Source of the DNA: Sipunculus nudus
Lineage: Eukaryota > Annelida > Sipuncula > Golfingiida > Sipunculidae
DNA length: 64,000 nucleotides
Assembly (NCBI GenBank): GCA_026874595.1
Contig: CM049316.1
Coordinates: 60,583,676 to 60,647,675, forward strand
Reading direction: 5' to 3'
This document shows positions 13,072 through 23,580 of this stretch, piece after piece (position 1 is the stretch's first letter; each line of letters starts with the position of its first letter). The translations under genes and the position numbers were made by a program. The notes under the pieces were generated by a model. The model made no database searches and was not told the DNA's origin. It was given only the letters and a program-made list of their open reading frames with translations.

Positions 13072-14333
13072 GTGAAGCTGGTTTTGAAGTAACGTATGCT
13101 GTATAAGTGTACAAAAAGTGTACTATTCGGCCTTGATTTTACGTTCCGAGACAGCGGAAATCGTGCGCTTCTAAAGAAGTTACTGATTTTTCCGCTGCCT
13201 TGAACTACCGGTTATGATGGACTTAGACACCAGGTGGCGGGTCGGTGTCTGCTGAAAAACTAGCAGCCAATCAAATGTCAGTTAACAAATACTCGACAGA
13301 CAACATGGCTGCCCTTTAAGAGCCGCTTGATGACAGTTTTATGGTTTGTTTCACAACTGTGCATCCGTTTGTGACATTCTTGGCTGTTATTAATTGGCAA
13401 ATATCGTAAGTTATCTGGATCACTAATGAATACGTCCCAATAGTAATGTAGATACCTTGTCGAATTAGTTGTTTCAGCCAATCAAAGAGGATATTACTTC
13501 CAACACCGGTTCTCATGTGATTTGTTTTACATACAGTGCTCCCTTTTACTTTTTTTCATACTTTTTCGAGACAATTTTATAATATTTTTCCATTAAACCA
13601 GAGTGGCGTAGTGCAAATGCCAAGTGTATGATCAAATAATACATACTGCCCCCCCCCCCCCCATCCATGATGAAGCACATCTGGGCAATAAAAAGCCATC
13701 TACTTTCATAATGTTTATTAATATAAAAAGGACATGGTTCAAAATATAAACGCCAATGTTTCCCTACTATTGAATGAAGATAAAATTAATTTTCACCATT
13801 CATATTTATAATTTACCAGCACATAATCTGGCTAAACAACGTGGGTATAGCGTATGTAGCAGCTGTATTTCAGCAAACAACTCTCTGGTGCTGTGTAACA
13901 TGATCTAAAGTTATAATGGTCACGAGCAAGTAAAAATAAACAGGTTATTATATTCCGGAGACCAGTCACGGATTTCCCATGAACATGTTACTCACGAATC
14001 TAGGAAATTTTGTAATTTCCAGGAGTCTTAGATGACGTCATAGAATCCCGGTACGAATCAGTTGTACCAGGAAGTTTGGAGACAGAAGGTGCAAACATTT
14101 AAACATTTTACCATATAAAAAGAATCTTATGCGTAATATTCTGATCTCCGACCAACGCAACTCTCGACTGTTTTATATTTTGCGTCAAGGGGATATGTTT
14201 CGTTCCGGGGGGTCGAATACCTTTTGACCGCCTCATTTTTAGGAAAATATAACATCACTTTTCATTTAATTTCGAGACATTCTATCAATCATTATATAGT
14301 TTCGTCATTTTCCTTCTATATTAATTCAACTAA
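13069..14333. other. Stretch with no gene; CCAAT and YY1-like sites, C14 tract
   Basis: CCAATCA occurs at 13267 and again near 13476, with ACATGGCTGCC (YY1-like) at 13302-13312. The C14 run is at 13649-13662. The motifs could mark a promoter but no transcript structure can be drawn from them. Confidence 0.3.
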
Positions 14334-14609
14334 GGCCAAAAAAAATTAAAGGTATGGTTCTCAGGCACCGCCCGCGTCAATTTTAAACCCCCGCATCAAA
14401 AATTTTTATTTTGATTTTTATCTTTCAAGAAAATAAATAATACAATTTATGTAGTATTTAGCAAAATATTTGTAATTTTCATGGTTTTTCCTGATTATAT
14501 GACATTTTGATCGAAACATCCAAAAAAAGGTCAAAAATAAAATACCGCCCGCCCGCACTGATTTCTGAAAAAAAGTGCCTGAGAACCATACCTTATTTTT
14601 TTTTTGGCC
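14334..14609. mobile_element. 276-bp MITE with long terminal inverted repeats and TAA duplication
   Basis: GGCCAAAAAAAATTAAAGG on the left, then TATGGTTCTCAGGCAC, is mirrored on the right by gtgcctgagaaccata and ttttttttggcc. TAA flanks both ends (14331-14333 and 14610-14612). The 3-bp duplication suggests PIF/Harbinger. The arms also pair inside the element as GCCCGC-rich blocks. Confidence 0.8.
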
Positions 14610-14612
14610 TAA

Positions 14613-16127
14613 GCATTGCATATTGAGAAAAATAATGATCCTGCATGTGTCAATTGCCTCAATGAACTGTAATTAATGTTAGCCCATGTTTTTGAATGTT
14701 AAGATCAAATGTAAATAATGAACAGTATAATGCAGAATTTGAGCAAAAATGATTTTCGTATAATGAAGTTATATATATATATATATATATTTCATAAAAT
14801 GTGGTGGGATTGAAGAAAAATTATGATAATTACCAGGAGCTGAATTTAGTTCCGTTTTTCACAAGAGGAGGAAGTTGTCCGGACAGTTTGAGCTGGTGCA
14901 TTTCCTTATATTGGAGGCGTATTGCTTCTGTCAGTGCGCCTTTGGATTGTCATCACATTTACAAAGCAAACAAGGCCCATGCCTTATAATCGGGACCCAA
15001 AAATAAAAAAAATACCGATAGTAACAATTTGCTGCTGGATTAATCCTGTAGACCAAATGTGAGTATAGTCTGTATTTTGGCTGATACCTTGTTTTTATTC
15101 ACACCGCAAGTTTCGCCGGTTTCTGTAATACCAAATAGTTCATGCATGTAAAATTATTTACTGGGATAAAAAAAAGAATTTTAACAGACATTGGCTAAAG
15201 TTTAAGGGACCTTGACACTTCTGTCCGGGTAATAAATGAAATGTTGATAACTGCACCTGCGTCTGTGCTTAAACAGTGACAATTATTGGTTGCTATAGAA
15301 ATTTAGCTATCCTTACAACAGCTAGGTATGGTTTGTTCGTGCTCAGATAGGACATGTTCTTTGGTTGGTTTCATATTCACGAGGTTAAAATTTCGCGTTA
15401 TTTTTTTTTTCATCGTTTCGCGAGGGTTCCATTATCATGATCCCGCTTTACAATAAGGAAAAAATGATTATATTCAATATTACGCTAAACGATTGGAGTG
15501 AACATCGAACGAGTAAAAAAAAATTTCATTTTTGGAAGATAAAAATTTGACATCATTGATAATATCTTTTTCCTTTGGACTTGCCTTTGACGACTGAGCC
15601 TCTTTTTCACGAAGGTTTAATTTTCGCGATAACTTCCTTTTCGTGAATATCGAGAATTAGAGATCCTTGTAAACAAAAAGGCAACCACAATGCCGTCACT
15701 GTTACATCCACACGAACTATATATAATTGATAGAGTTTCATCTGTAAAAAGTTGATCTAAAATGTCAAGCGCTAGAAGCGTTACCTTCTGAAAGTATACT
15801 TTTAGTAGACGTCCCCAGCTCCATATAACTCCATTTTCATCTTCCTTGTTCTGTTATAATCAAGTTTCACCCATCAAATTTAAAATCTTTAAATTTTTCT
15901 GAGCGCATGTTTTTCGTTCAAACTTCATGAATTATACATGTAGTACAAACATGTACCCGTCTAATAATAATAACAATAACATCAGTTATACTAAAAACAA
16001 CAATACAAAAAAAATAAATTCAATAACGATAACAATTACAAATTTTAAAAATAATGATTTTTTTTTCTTGTCGAATTGTTTAGAACTAAATAAATTAAAT
16101 AAAATAAGGGGGTTTGGCCGATCATAA
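14613..16127. other. Stretch with no gene; low-complexity and partial inverted repeats
   Basis: A TA run lies at 14769-14790. Segments tattcacgaggttaaaattt (15371 on) and ttttcgtgaatatcgag (about 15640) are roughly inverted and may be the ends of a degraded small element. An AAT/AAC-rich patch at 15960-16060 is low complexity. Confidence 0.4.
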
Positions 16128-19100
16128 CAAGTGACCCATGGGTCATGACGCTCAGCTGACTGGGAAGAGATTCGCAAAAGGAAATTTTATCATCAGAATG
16201 GTAGTATATACCCATTCAACTGAAGCATCAAACAGATTAACCAACAGGCCAAGATTTAGTCTGTATTTATATATCTCAAAAATAGAGAAAATGTGTAAAC
16301 TTTTAAAACTAGAATACGGGTAACCGACAAGTGACTACATGTATCTGCCAAAATCAGATAGTGAGGCATGGATTGAGTGGCAAGGGGAAATAGAGTGAGG
16401 TATGTTGCATATTAGCATGGATGTCTGCAGCCTAAATGTGTATGTAGGTTGTGCCACCTACCACAAATCCAGAAAGCTGTCCAAGTTGTATACACCTGCA
16501 AAATTTTAGGCAGAAAAGTCAAACCACTACATGTATATGAGCGATTTTTGCCCATGGCAGACAAACAGACAAACACTGTGCAAAAATCTTTGCAGGTAAC
16601 CCCTCCAGTTTTGTGTATGATAAAGACCTATGTGAGATCTAAACACATGCACAATTTTGGCCCAATCGGTCAAATGGTTCCTGAGATATGAGCTTGGATG
16701 TGTCCAGGGTTAACTAGAATGTAGGTGGCGCCACCTGTCATAAAATCAAGAAAGCTGTCCACGATGTATAAACCTGCAAAATTTTAGGCAGTTATGTCAA
16801 ACCACTACAGAGAAATGAGTAATTTTAGGCCACGGCAGACTAACAGACAGACGCTGTGCAAACATTGTTACAGGTGGCGCCATCTTTTTTTGTGTATGTT
16901 ACAGAGCTATCAAAGGGCTACATTTGTATAAATTTTATTTCCTGATCGGTCAAACGGTTCCCGAGATATAAGCTTGGATGTCATCAGTGTGAACGTGAAC
17001 ATAGGTGGCGCCACCTGTCATAAAATCAAGAAAGCTATCCTGGATGTATACACATGACGAATTTCAGGTGAATTAGTCAATTCACTGCAGAGATATGAGT
17101 GATTTTAACCCAAGGCAGATGAACAGATGGACACTGTGCAAACATGGTTACAGGTGGCGCCACCATTTTTTGTGTATGTTATTAAGCAATCAAAGGGCTA
17201 CATTTGTATCAATTTTATTTCCTGATCGGTCAAACGGTTCCCGAGATATGAGGGTTTATGAGTGGAAACAGACCCACAAATGGACACTGGATAGAGAGGA
17301 AAGGTCAGAGGGCAATGCAAATTGGTTAGGCACCAGTTCACATGTGACCCGATAATAGGTGTAAGTTTGGGAAAAATCGGTCCATTAGTCTCCGAGGAGC
17401 TCTCTGGAAACGAACGCCGCCGCGGCGGAGGAACTTGGTCAAAAACATAGTATCCGCAAAACTTCGTTTTGGCGGATACAAAAATACAGGTGGCTCCACC
17501 AGTCTGCAGAAACTAATAAAAACACTTAATGGTCAATATCCGTGCAAAAAATCATGGTGATCTCTGCATTAGTTGTTCAGATACTTCAGTTTTTGTATCA
17601 AATTGTCCATTATTCTAAGGGATACTTCGGAGTCCTATAGCTTGAAGGATATGGGTAACAGAGACCTAATTTCAAGTTTCCACAGGCACCTTTCATGGGC
17701 CTCCTTGCATGACAAGAATGAAGATTCTAGGTCCAGTTGTTGCGATTTGTACCCTGTTGACAGATAACCACATCTTTAAAGGTCTCAAAAAAAAGAAAAA
17801 AATTCGTAAAAAATTTGAAAAAAAAATAGAGGTGGCACACCCAGTCTGCAGAAACAGCTCATGATCAATATGTATGCCGAAAATCATGACCATCAGTGTT
17901 GTAGTTATTGAAATACTGCAGTTTTTGTATCAAATTTTCCATTATTCTGGGGGGGGGGGGTATTTTGGACCCATACAACTTAAAGAATATGGGTAACAGA
18001 GACCTAATTTCAAGTTTCCATGGAGACTTTTCATGGGTCTCCCTGTGTGTCAAGAATGAAGATTCTTGGTCCAGTTTTTATGATTTGTGCCCTGTTAACA
18101 GATGTTCATATCTTTAAAGGTCTCAAAAATACAGAAAAATTTCGTAAAAAAAACCGAACAAATACAGGTGGTGCCACCAGTCTGCAGAAACATATGAAAC
18201 ACTCCATGATCAATATCCATGCAAACAATTATGGTTATCTCTGCATTAGTTGTTCAGATACTTTAGCTTTTGTATCAAATTTTCCATTATTCTGAGCTGT
18301 ACTTTGGAGTGCCATAGCTCAAAGGATATGGGTAACAGAGACCAAATTTCAGGTTTCCATGGAGACTTATCATGGGTCTCCCTGTGTGTCAAGAACAAAG
18401 ATTCTAGGTCAAGTCGTTACAATTTGTACCCTGTTGACAGATAACTACATCCTTAAAGGTCTCAAAAATGGAGAAAACAATTCGTGAACATTGAAAAATA
18501 CAGGTGGCGCCACCAGTCTGCACAAACTGATGAAACATCTCATGATCAATATGTATGTCGAAAATCATGACCATCAGTGATGTAGTTAATGAGATATTGA
18601 AGTTTTTGTATGAAATTTTTGACTATTCTGGGGGGTAATTTTGGGCCCCATAGCTCGAAGGATATGGGTAACAGAGACCTAATTTCTGGTTTCCATGGAG
18701 ACTTTTCATAGGTCTCTCAGTGTGTTGAAAATGAAGATTCTAGGTCCAGTCGTTATGATTTGTGCCACGCTAACAGATGACAGCATCCTCAAAGGTCTCA
18801 AAAATAGAGGAAAAAATCGTAAAAAATCAAACAGTACAGGTGGCGCCACCAGTCTGCAGGAACTGATCGAACATCTCATGATCAATATGTATGCCAAAAA
18901 TGAAGACCATCAGTGATGTAGTTATTGAGATATTGAAGTTTTTGTATGAAATTTTTTACTATTCTGGGGGGTACTTTGGGGCCCCATAGCTCAAAGGATA
19001 TGGGTAACAGAGACCTAATTTCTGGTTTCCAAGGAGATTTTTCATGGACCTCTCAGTGTGTCAAGAATTAAGATTCTAAGTCCAGTCTTTATGATTTGTG

Positions 19101-19528
19101 CCTTGTTAACAGATGTTCACATTTTTAAAGGTCTCAAAAATAGAGAAAAAAATTCGTAAAAAATCGGAAAATACAGATGGCGCCACCAGTCTGCAGGAAG
19201 TGATGTAACATCTCATGATCAATATGTATGCCAAAAATCATGACCATCAGTCAAGTAGTTAATGAGATATTGAAGTTTTTGTATGAAATTTTTGACTTTT
19301 CTGGGGGGTACTTTGGAGCCACATAGCTCGAAGGATATGGGTAACAGAGACCTAATTTCTGGTTTCCAAGGAGATTTTTTATGGACCTCTCAGAATCCCA
19401 AGTTACAAGGTTCTAGGTCCAGCGGTTACGATTTGTGCCTGGTTAACGGACGGACAGACGGACAGACGGACGACGGACAAAGAGTGATCGCTATAGCTCA
19501 GATGACTTTCAGTCAGCTGAGCTAAAAA
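16128..19528 (+). mobile_element. B-type tandem-repeat element, copy 1 (complete ends, with nested A element)
   Basis: The left end has the 14-bp palindrome TGACCCATGGGTCA followed by GCTCAGCTGAC (16150-16160). The right end has the exact inverse GTCAGCTGAGC (19512-19522) then TAAAAA. The interior holds about six units of roughly 337 bp, each with a GGTGGCGCCACC-type motif followed by agtctgcag (17490, 17830, 18167, 18502, 18838, 19175), and a GACGGACAGACGG tail before the right end. I find no transposase, so it must be non-autonomous. An 1141-bp A element interrupts the first unit. The superfamily is not known to me. Confidence 0.75.
16340..17480 (+). mobile_element. A-type element nested in B copy 1
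   Basis: The left end TGTATCTGCCAAAA and right end TTTTGGCGGATACA are inverted copies with one mismatch. The B unit resumes directly after the right end. Inside are three units of about 279 bp (motif starts near 16446, 16726, 17004), each with two GGTGGCGCCACC-like sites and a phrase cccgagatatgagcttgga. The right end has a GC palindrome CCGCCGCGGCGG (17419-17430) and a hairpin built on TATCCGC/GCGGATA, as seen in Helitron/Helentron-like elements. There are no coding genes. Confidence 0.7.
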
Positions 19529-19582
19529 CGGTTTGTGTTGCGTTGCATTGATAATAAAGATAACAAAAAATGCAAAAAAATG

Positions 19583-20050
19583 ATGTATGGTGATTTTCTT
19601 TACTATAGAAAAAGCTTTACTATTATCAAAAGTTTACCAAAATTGTATTCGAGGAAATTTGTTATTTTCAAGATGGCGTCCAAGATGGCCGCTTAGCTCA
19701 TCAGATGACCATGAATCATATAGTATTGATAATTGATTTGTAATTTTGGTACCTATTATTAGGTTTTCTGGGGTCCAGAAATCCATTGGAACCTATAGAA
19801 ATTATCATTACGTATTTATAATACTGGCAAATCCAAAATGGCATTCAAAATTTCAGCGATGTCCTCAAAATGGCCATAAATCATTCAACGCTTCATCGTA
19901 GAGTTGTAATTTTGATATCTACTACAGGTTTAGGGTCAAGAGATCCGTTGGAACCAACAAAAACATTTACCCAATTATAAGTCCAATTTTGGTAAACGTT
20001 TGAGATATTGTTAAGCTGTTCCTATATTATAGAAAATCACCATCAAACAT
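19583..20050. mobile_element. Inverted-repeat element, about 468 bp, with YY1-like core
   Basis: Arms of about 60 bases: atgtatggtgattttcttta...accaaaattg on the left is mirrored by caattttggtaaac...gaaaatcaccatcaaacat on the right. The middle contains AAGATGGCGTCCAAGATGGC near 19670-19690. It ends exactly where the next element begins. Confidence 0.7.
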
Positions 20051-21569
20051 TTTTATGCCCCCGCCACAAAGTGGCCGGGGCATATAGTTTTACTCATGTC
20101 CGTCATTCCGTCATTCCCTCATTCCGAAATCAAACAGTTGTACGGATTTTTTTTCGCAATGCCTGCAGATATTGGCCTGATTTTTTGTGTGGGCAGATAA
20201 TGACCAGTTACAGATCGAGTTCGCGTTTCGTCCCGGTTGACTTACTTTTGACCGTTTTACGGCTCCTAAACTTAGAAAATTTCATGAAAAATAGAAATTT
20301 TCATGACAAATACACATGTACGGACTTTTTTTCGCAATGCCTGCAGATATTGGCCTGATTTTTGGTGTGTTGGCAGATAATGACCAGTTACAGATCGAGT
20401 TCGCGTTTCGTCCCGGTTAACCTACTTTTGACCGTTTTACGGCTCCTAAACTTAGAAATATTCATGAAAAATAGAAATGTTCATGACAAATACACATGTA
20501 CAGCCGTTTTTAGCCCTTAGCTCATAGGCTGATGGGCTATTGTCATCACCCAAGCTGTCCGTCTGTCCGTCCGTCCATCTGTCTGTCCGGTGTCTGTCCG
20601 TCCGTCCGTTCCGCGTCTGTTAACTTTTACCTTGTGAGCGGGATATCTCTAAAAGGATTCACCGTTGGAATTTTATTTCATCAGTGAAGATGTATATCGA
20701 TAAAATCTCGGTCAAGTTCGAAGATGGGTGACCTTGACCCATTTTTCTACATTTTAGAGCTGATTATAGAAAAACACTCAGAAGTTTATATCTCAGGAAC
20801 CATTGTGTGGATTTTCACAAAACTTACTATGATCATTGGGACCGATGGTCTGTATGTGCTGCACAATTTTGGTGGCGCCACCTGCAATTTCTGATTTTTT
20901 AATGAAATTTTATTGGATTTTTTCAATTTTGGCCTTTTGTGCAGGATATCTCCAAAGGTATTCAACACAGGAACTTCATTTCTTCATTGCATTATATTTA
21001 CAAAATCTTGGTCAAGTTCAAAGATGGGTGATCTTGACCTACTTTTCAAGGTCACAGAGCTTAGTATAGAAAAAAACTTAGGAGCTTATTTCTCAGGAAG
21101 CATTTGGTGGATTGTTATGAAACATGGTATATACCTCTCCAATTTAAATTTATAAATGATTATCAACTTTTGCTAATATTCTAGTTTCGCAATGCAATGC
21201 TTACAGATACTGGCCTAATGTTTGGTCTGTGGGCGCATAATGACCTCTTACAGATCGAGTTTGCGTTTCGTCCCAGTTAACCTATTTTTCACCATATGAC
21301 AGATCCTGAACATAGAAAATTTCATGAAAGACAGAAATTTTCATGAAAAATGCACATATATGGATTTTTTTTTACAATGCCTGCAGATACTGGCCTGATT
21401 TTTGGTGTGTTGCTTGATAATGACCCTTTACAGATCGAGTTTGCATTTTCCCTTGTTGACCTACTTTTGACCATACAACACCTCCTGAACTTAAAAAATT
21501 TTACAAAATTTAACAAATGTTTCTAATTTGCCCCAGGCGGGGGCATACGTGTCGTTCCGACACATCTAG
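20051..21569 (+). mobile_element. Helentron/HINE-like tandem-repeat element with nested insertion
   Basis: The left end TATGCCCCCGCC (after a short T run) is inverted at the right end GGCGGGGGCATA (21538-21549). The left end also folds on itself (GCCCCCGCCACAAAGTGGCC). Past the right repeat is a hairpin GTGTCG-ttc-CGACAC then ATCTAG, which fits a Helitron-type 3' end (hairpin plus CTAG). Inside are four units of about 180 bp starting ttcgcaatgcctgcagat. There is no Rep/helicase, so it is non-autonomous. The family assignment is inferred from end structure only. Confidence 0.6.
20509..21185 (+). mobile_element. Second tandem-unit element nested in the Helentron-like element
   Basis: It starts tttttagcccttagctcata, then a GTCC/GTCTGTCC-rich block, and ends attctag. 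The host element's fourfold 180-bp unit is interrupted at 20509 and resumes after 21185. Two internal units share tcggtcaagttcgaagatgg / ttggtcaagttcaaagatgg and ggatatctc. GGTGGCGCCACC occurs at 20871-20882. Confidence 0.55.
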
Positions 21570-23580
21570 TCTTGCAATTTGTTCGAGGTGGAGCTAAATT
21601 TTCAGTATTTTGACCCTTCTTATATTATATCAGCGTTATTATTCCCTGCATTGCAACGAGGTTGCATGAGGGTAAAAACAACACCTCCATTCATGCGCCC
21701 GCCCGTTCTCCGGTCGGGCTGTCCATTAATGTTAATTCGTTGTCGGTTTTACGCCAAACCATTCGATCAAAACCTTTCACATATTCCTGCCTACTCATAG
21801 TGGAAAAACCCTATCGCATATGAGGTCACAAGGTCAAACGTCGAAGCCACAGGGTTGACTTTTTTTAAAGTTTGTGGAGGCATTCTAAGCAAATAATTTC
21901 ATCCCCAACATTCCATCTCACATACGATTCCCCCAGCCATAGAGGAAGACCCTATCGATTACGAGGTCATAGGGGTCATATTTCCGGGTCACAGGACAAA
22001 TTTCTTGGAAAAGTTTGTGGACACATTTTAAGCCAATTTTTCAATCAAATACCTTCTTTATCCAATACCTTTCATGTATTGGTCACCTGCCAGGATCTAT
22101 TTCTTAAAAAAGATCACCTCAAACCTTCCACCTTTCACATATGGCTTTCTTATAAATAGAGGAAGAATCCTTTAGATTTCTGTTTGGTTTATGGTTCAAC
22201 TATATGCTGTTGCTTGCAAGCGCTTATGTCTTTTAGGGTCAAGGATTCCTCAAATAGGATCCGAGTTCTGGGTGATGAGCTTCGAGTTTTAAAATGTTCT
22301 TTAAATTCTTGAAGCCAGTTTCATATGTACAATAATTTATAATGAAAATAACCTTTCCTTTTAATTTAGCATTCTCCTTCTTGAGTCAAAATTTACACAC
22401 ATTGCATTCGTAAAATTGCACACTGTAGAGAATTTACTTCTGCTCAGTCGAAAATCTGAAATAGTACCCATACATTTATTAACAGACAGATACGCGGTCA
22501 CAAAAACATTATGGTCGCCTTTTAAAAAAAAAATAAACTGAATATCTAAATTCAGAATATTCTACCGATTTTTCCCCAAGACAATGAGATGGTCATCTTT
22601 GTTTACATTTAAGATGATAGTTACTTGATATTGTAATGTAGGTACCAGGTGAAGCTGATGTAATAAAATCAGATAACATGGATTAATAATAATCAATGCA
22701 ACGTGTACCATTTGCGCTCCTAGACTGGCGGCAAGAAGTGTCCCAATGAATGATAGGCAGTGACAGGACACGGATACACAACAAGCGGTATATCGATGTC
22801 TCAGAGCATTTCTCTCCCATTGGTTTATCCCCCTCATACTTTCATTCATTTCAAAACGCATAGTCCAGACATTTTTATCTTGCCGATACACTAGAATGTG
22901 AGGATTTGGGCGCGGTCGAAAAAAGCATTATTTCGCTGTGACTTTGCCGATTTACGTCCCCTTTTCATCACTGTCTCCACAGATAGATTCCCGCCTGGGT
23001 GCTGTCCTCGGAAAACTTTCTTGTATTATCCCCGCCCCCTTATCGAACCCTGACAGGTTTATTTCTCTAAGTTTCTCGAAACTGCTCGTTCGGGCTGCCA
23101 TTTTGCGTACACACACCATCCCGGATGTCAGAGGTCGCATATCGACATGATGGTTGTACCGTTAGTATAGTTAAATATATGAATATTGGACCTATTGGCA
23201 TGTTAATGACTTTGGTCGCCGTGTTTCTGTCTGTTTGACTGTATAAACAGAGACGTAATATATGAATACATTTTTGTATTGTAAATTTATGCCTTGTATA
23301 TCAAACTTTTCTTCCCAAACCTTCCATCTTTCACATATATGGCTTACCTGCCCAAAGTGGAAGAAATCTGTAGATTTTAGGTTACCTACTCAGAGATCAA
23401 GGTCACCGGACCCACTTTTTGAAAACGTTGTTATGAAAATCAAAATGGTGTAAGTTCAAAGGTTGAAAGTTCTCATTTATTTAGGTCACAAAGTCAAGGG
23501 TCACATTTTGAAAAAAAAGCTCATAAAAATATCTTTGTAGTCAATTTCAGCTGAGCGTTAAGACCCATGGGTCCCTAGTT
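21570..23580 (-). repeat. Degraded tandem-unit element, left end of B type on the minus strand
   Basis: Loose repeats of a phrase like catagaggaagaccctatcg followed by aggtcacaaggtca occur near 21800, 21940, 22150 and 23360. The block closes with TCAGCTGAGCGTTAAGACCC (23547-23566) and ATGGGTCCC, an altered reverse copy of the B left end. The other end is not clear. A separate dispersed element at 22975-23115 sits inside. Confidence 0.4.
22975..23115 (-). repeat. Dispersed element with YY1-like motif, copy 1
   Basis: On the minus strand it reads gcgtacgcAAAATGGCAGCC, then GAGCA, GAGAAA, GGGTTCGATAAGG, AGGACAG and CCAGGC in order. The same ordered blocks occur on the plus strand at 58278-58395. 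AAAATGGCAGCC fits the YY1 consensus. What it derives from is unknown to me. Confidence 0.5.

Noticed and set aside
15927-16127. Asn-rich open frame
   Set aside because: Translation of an AAT/AAC low-complexity patch.
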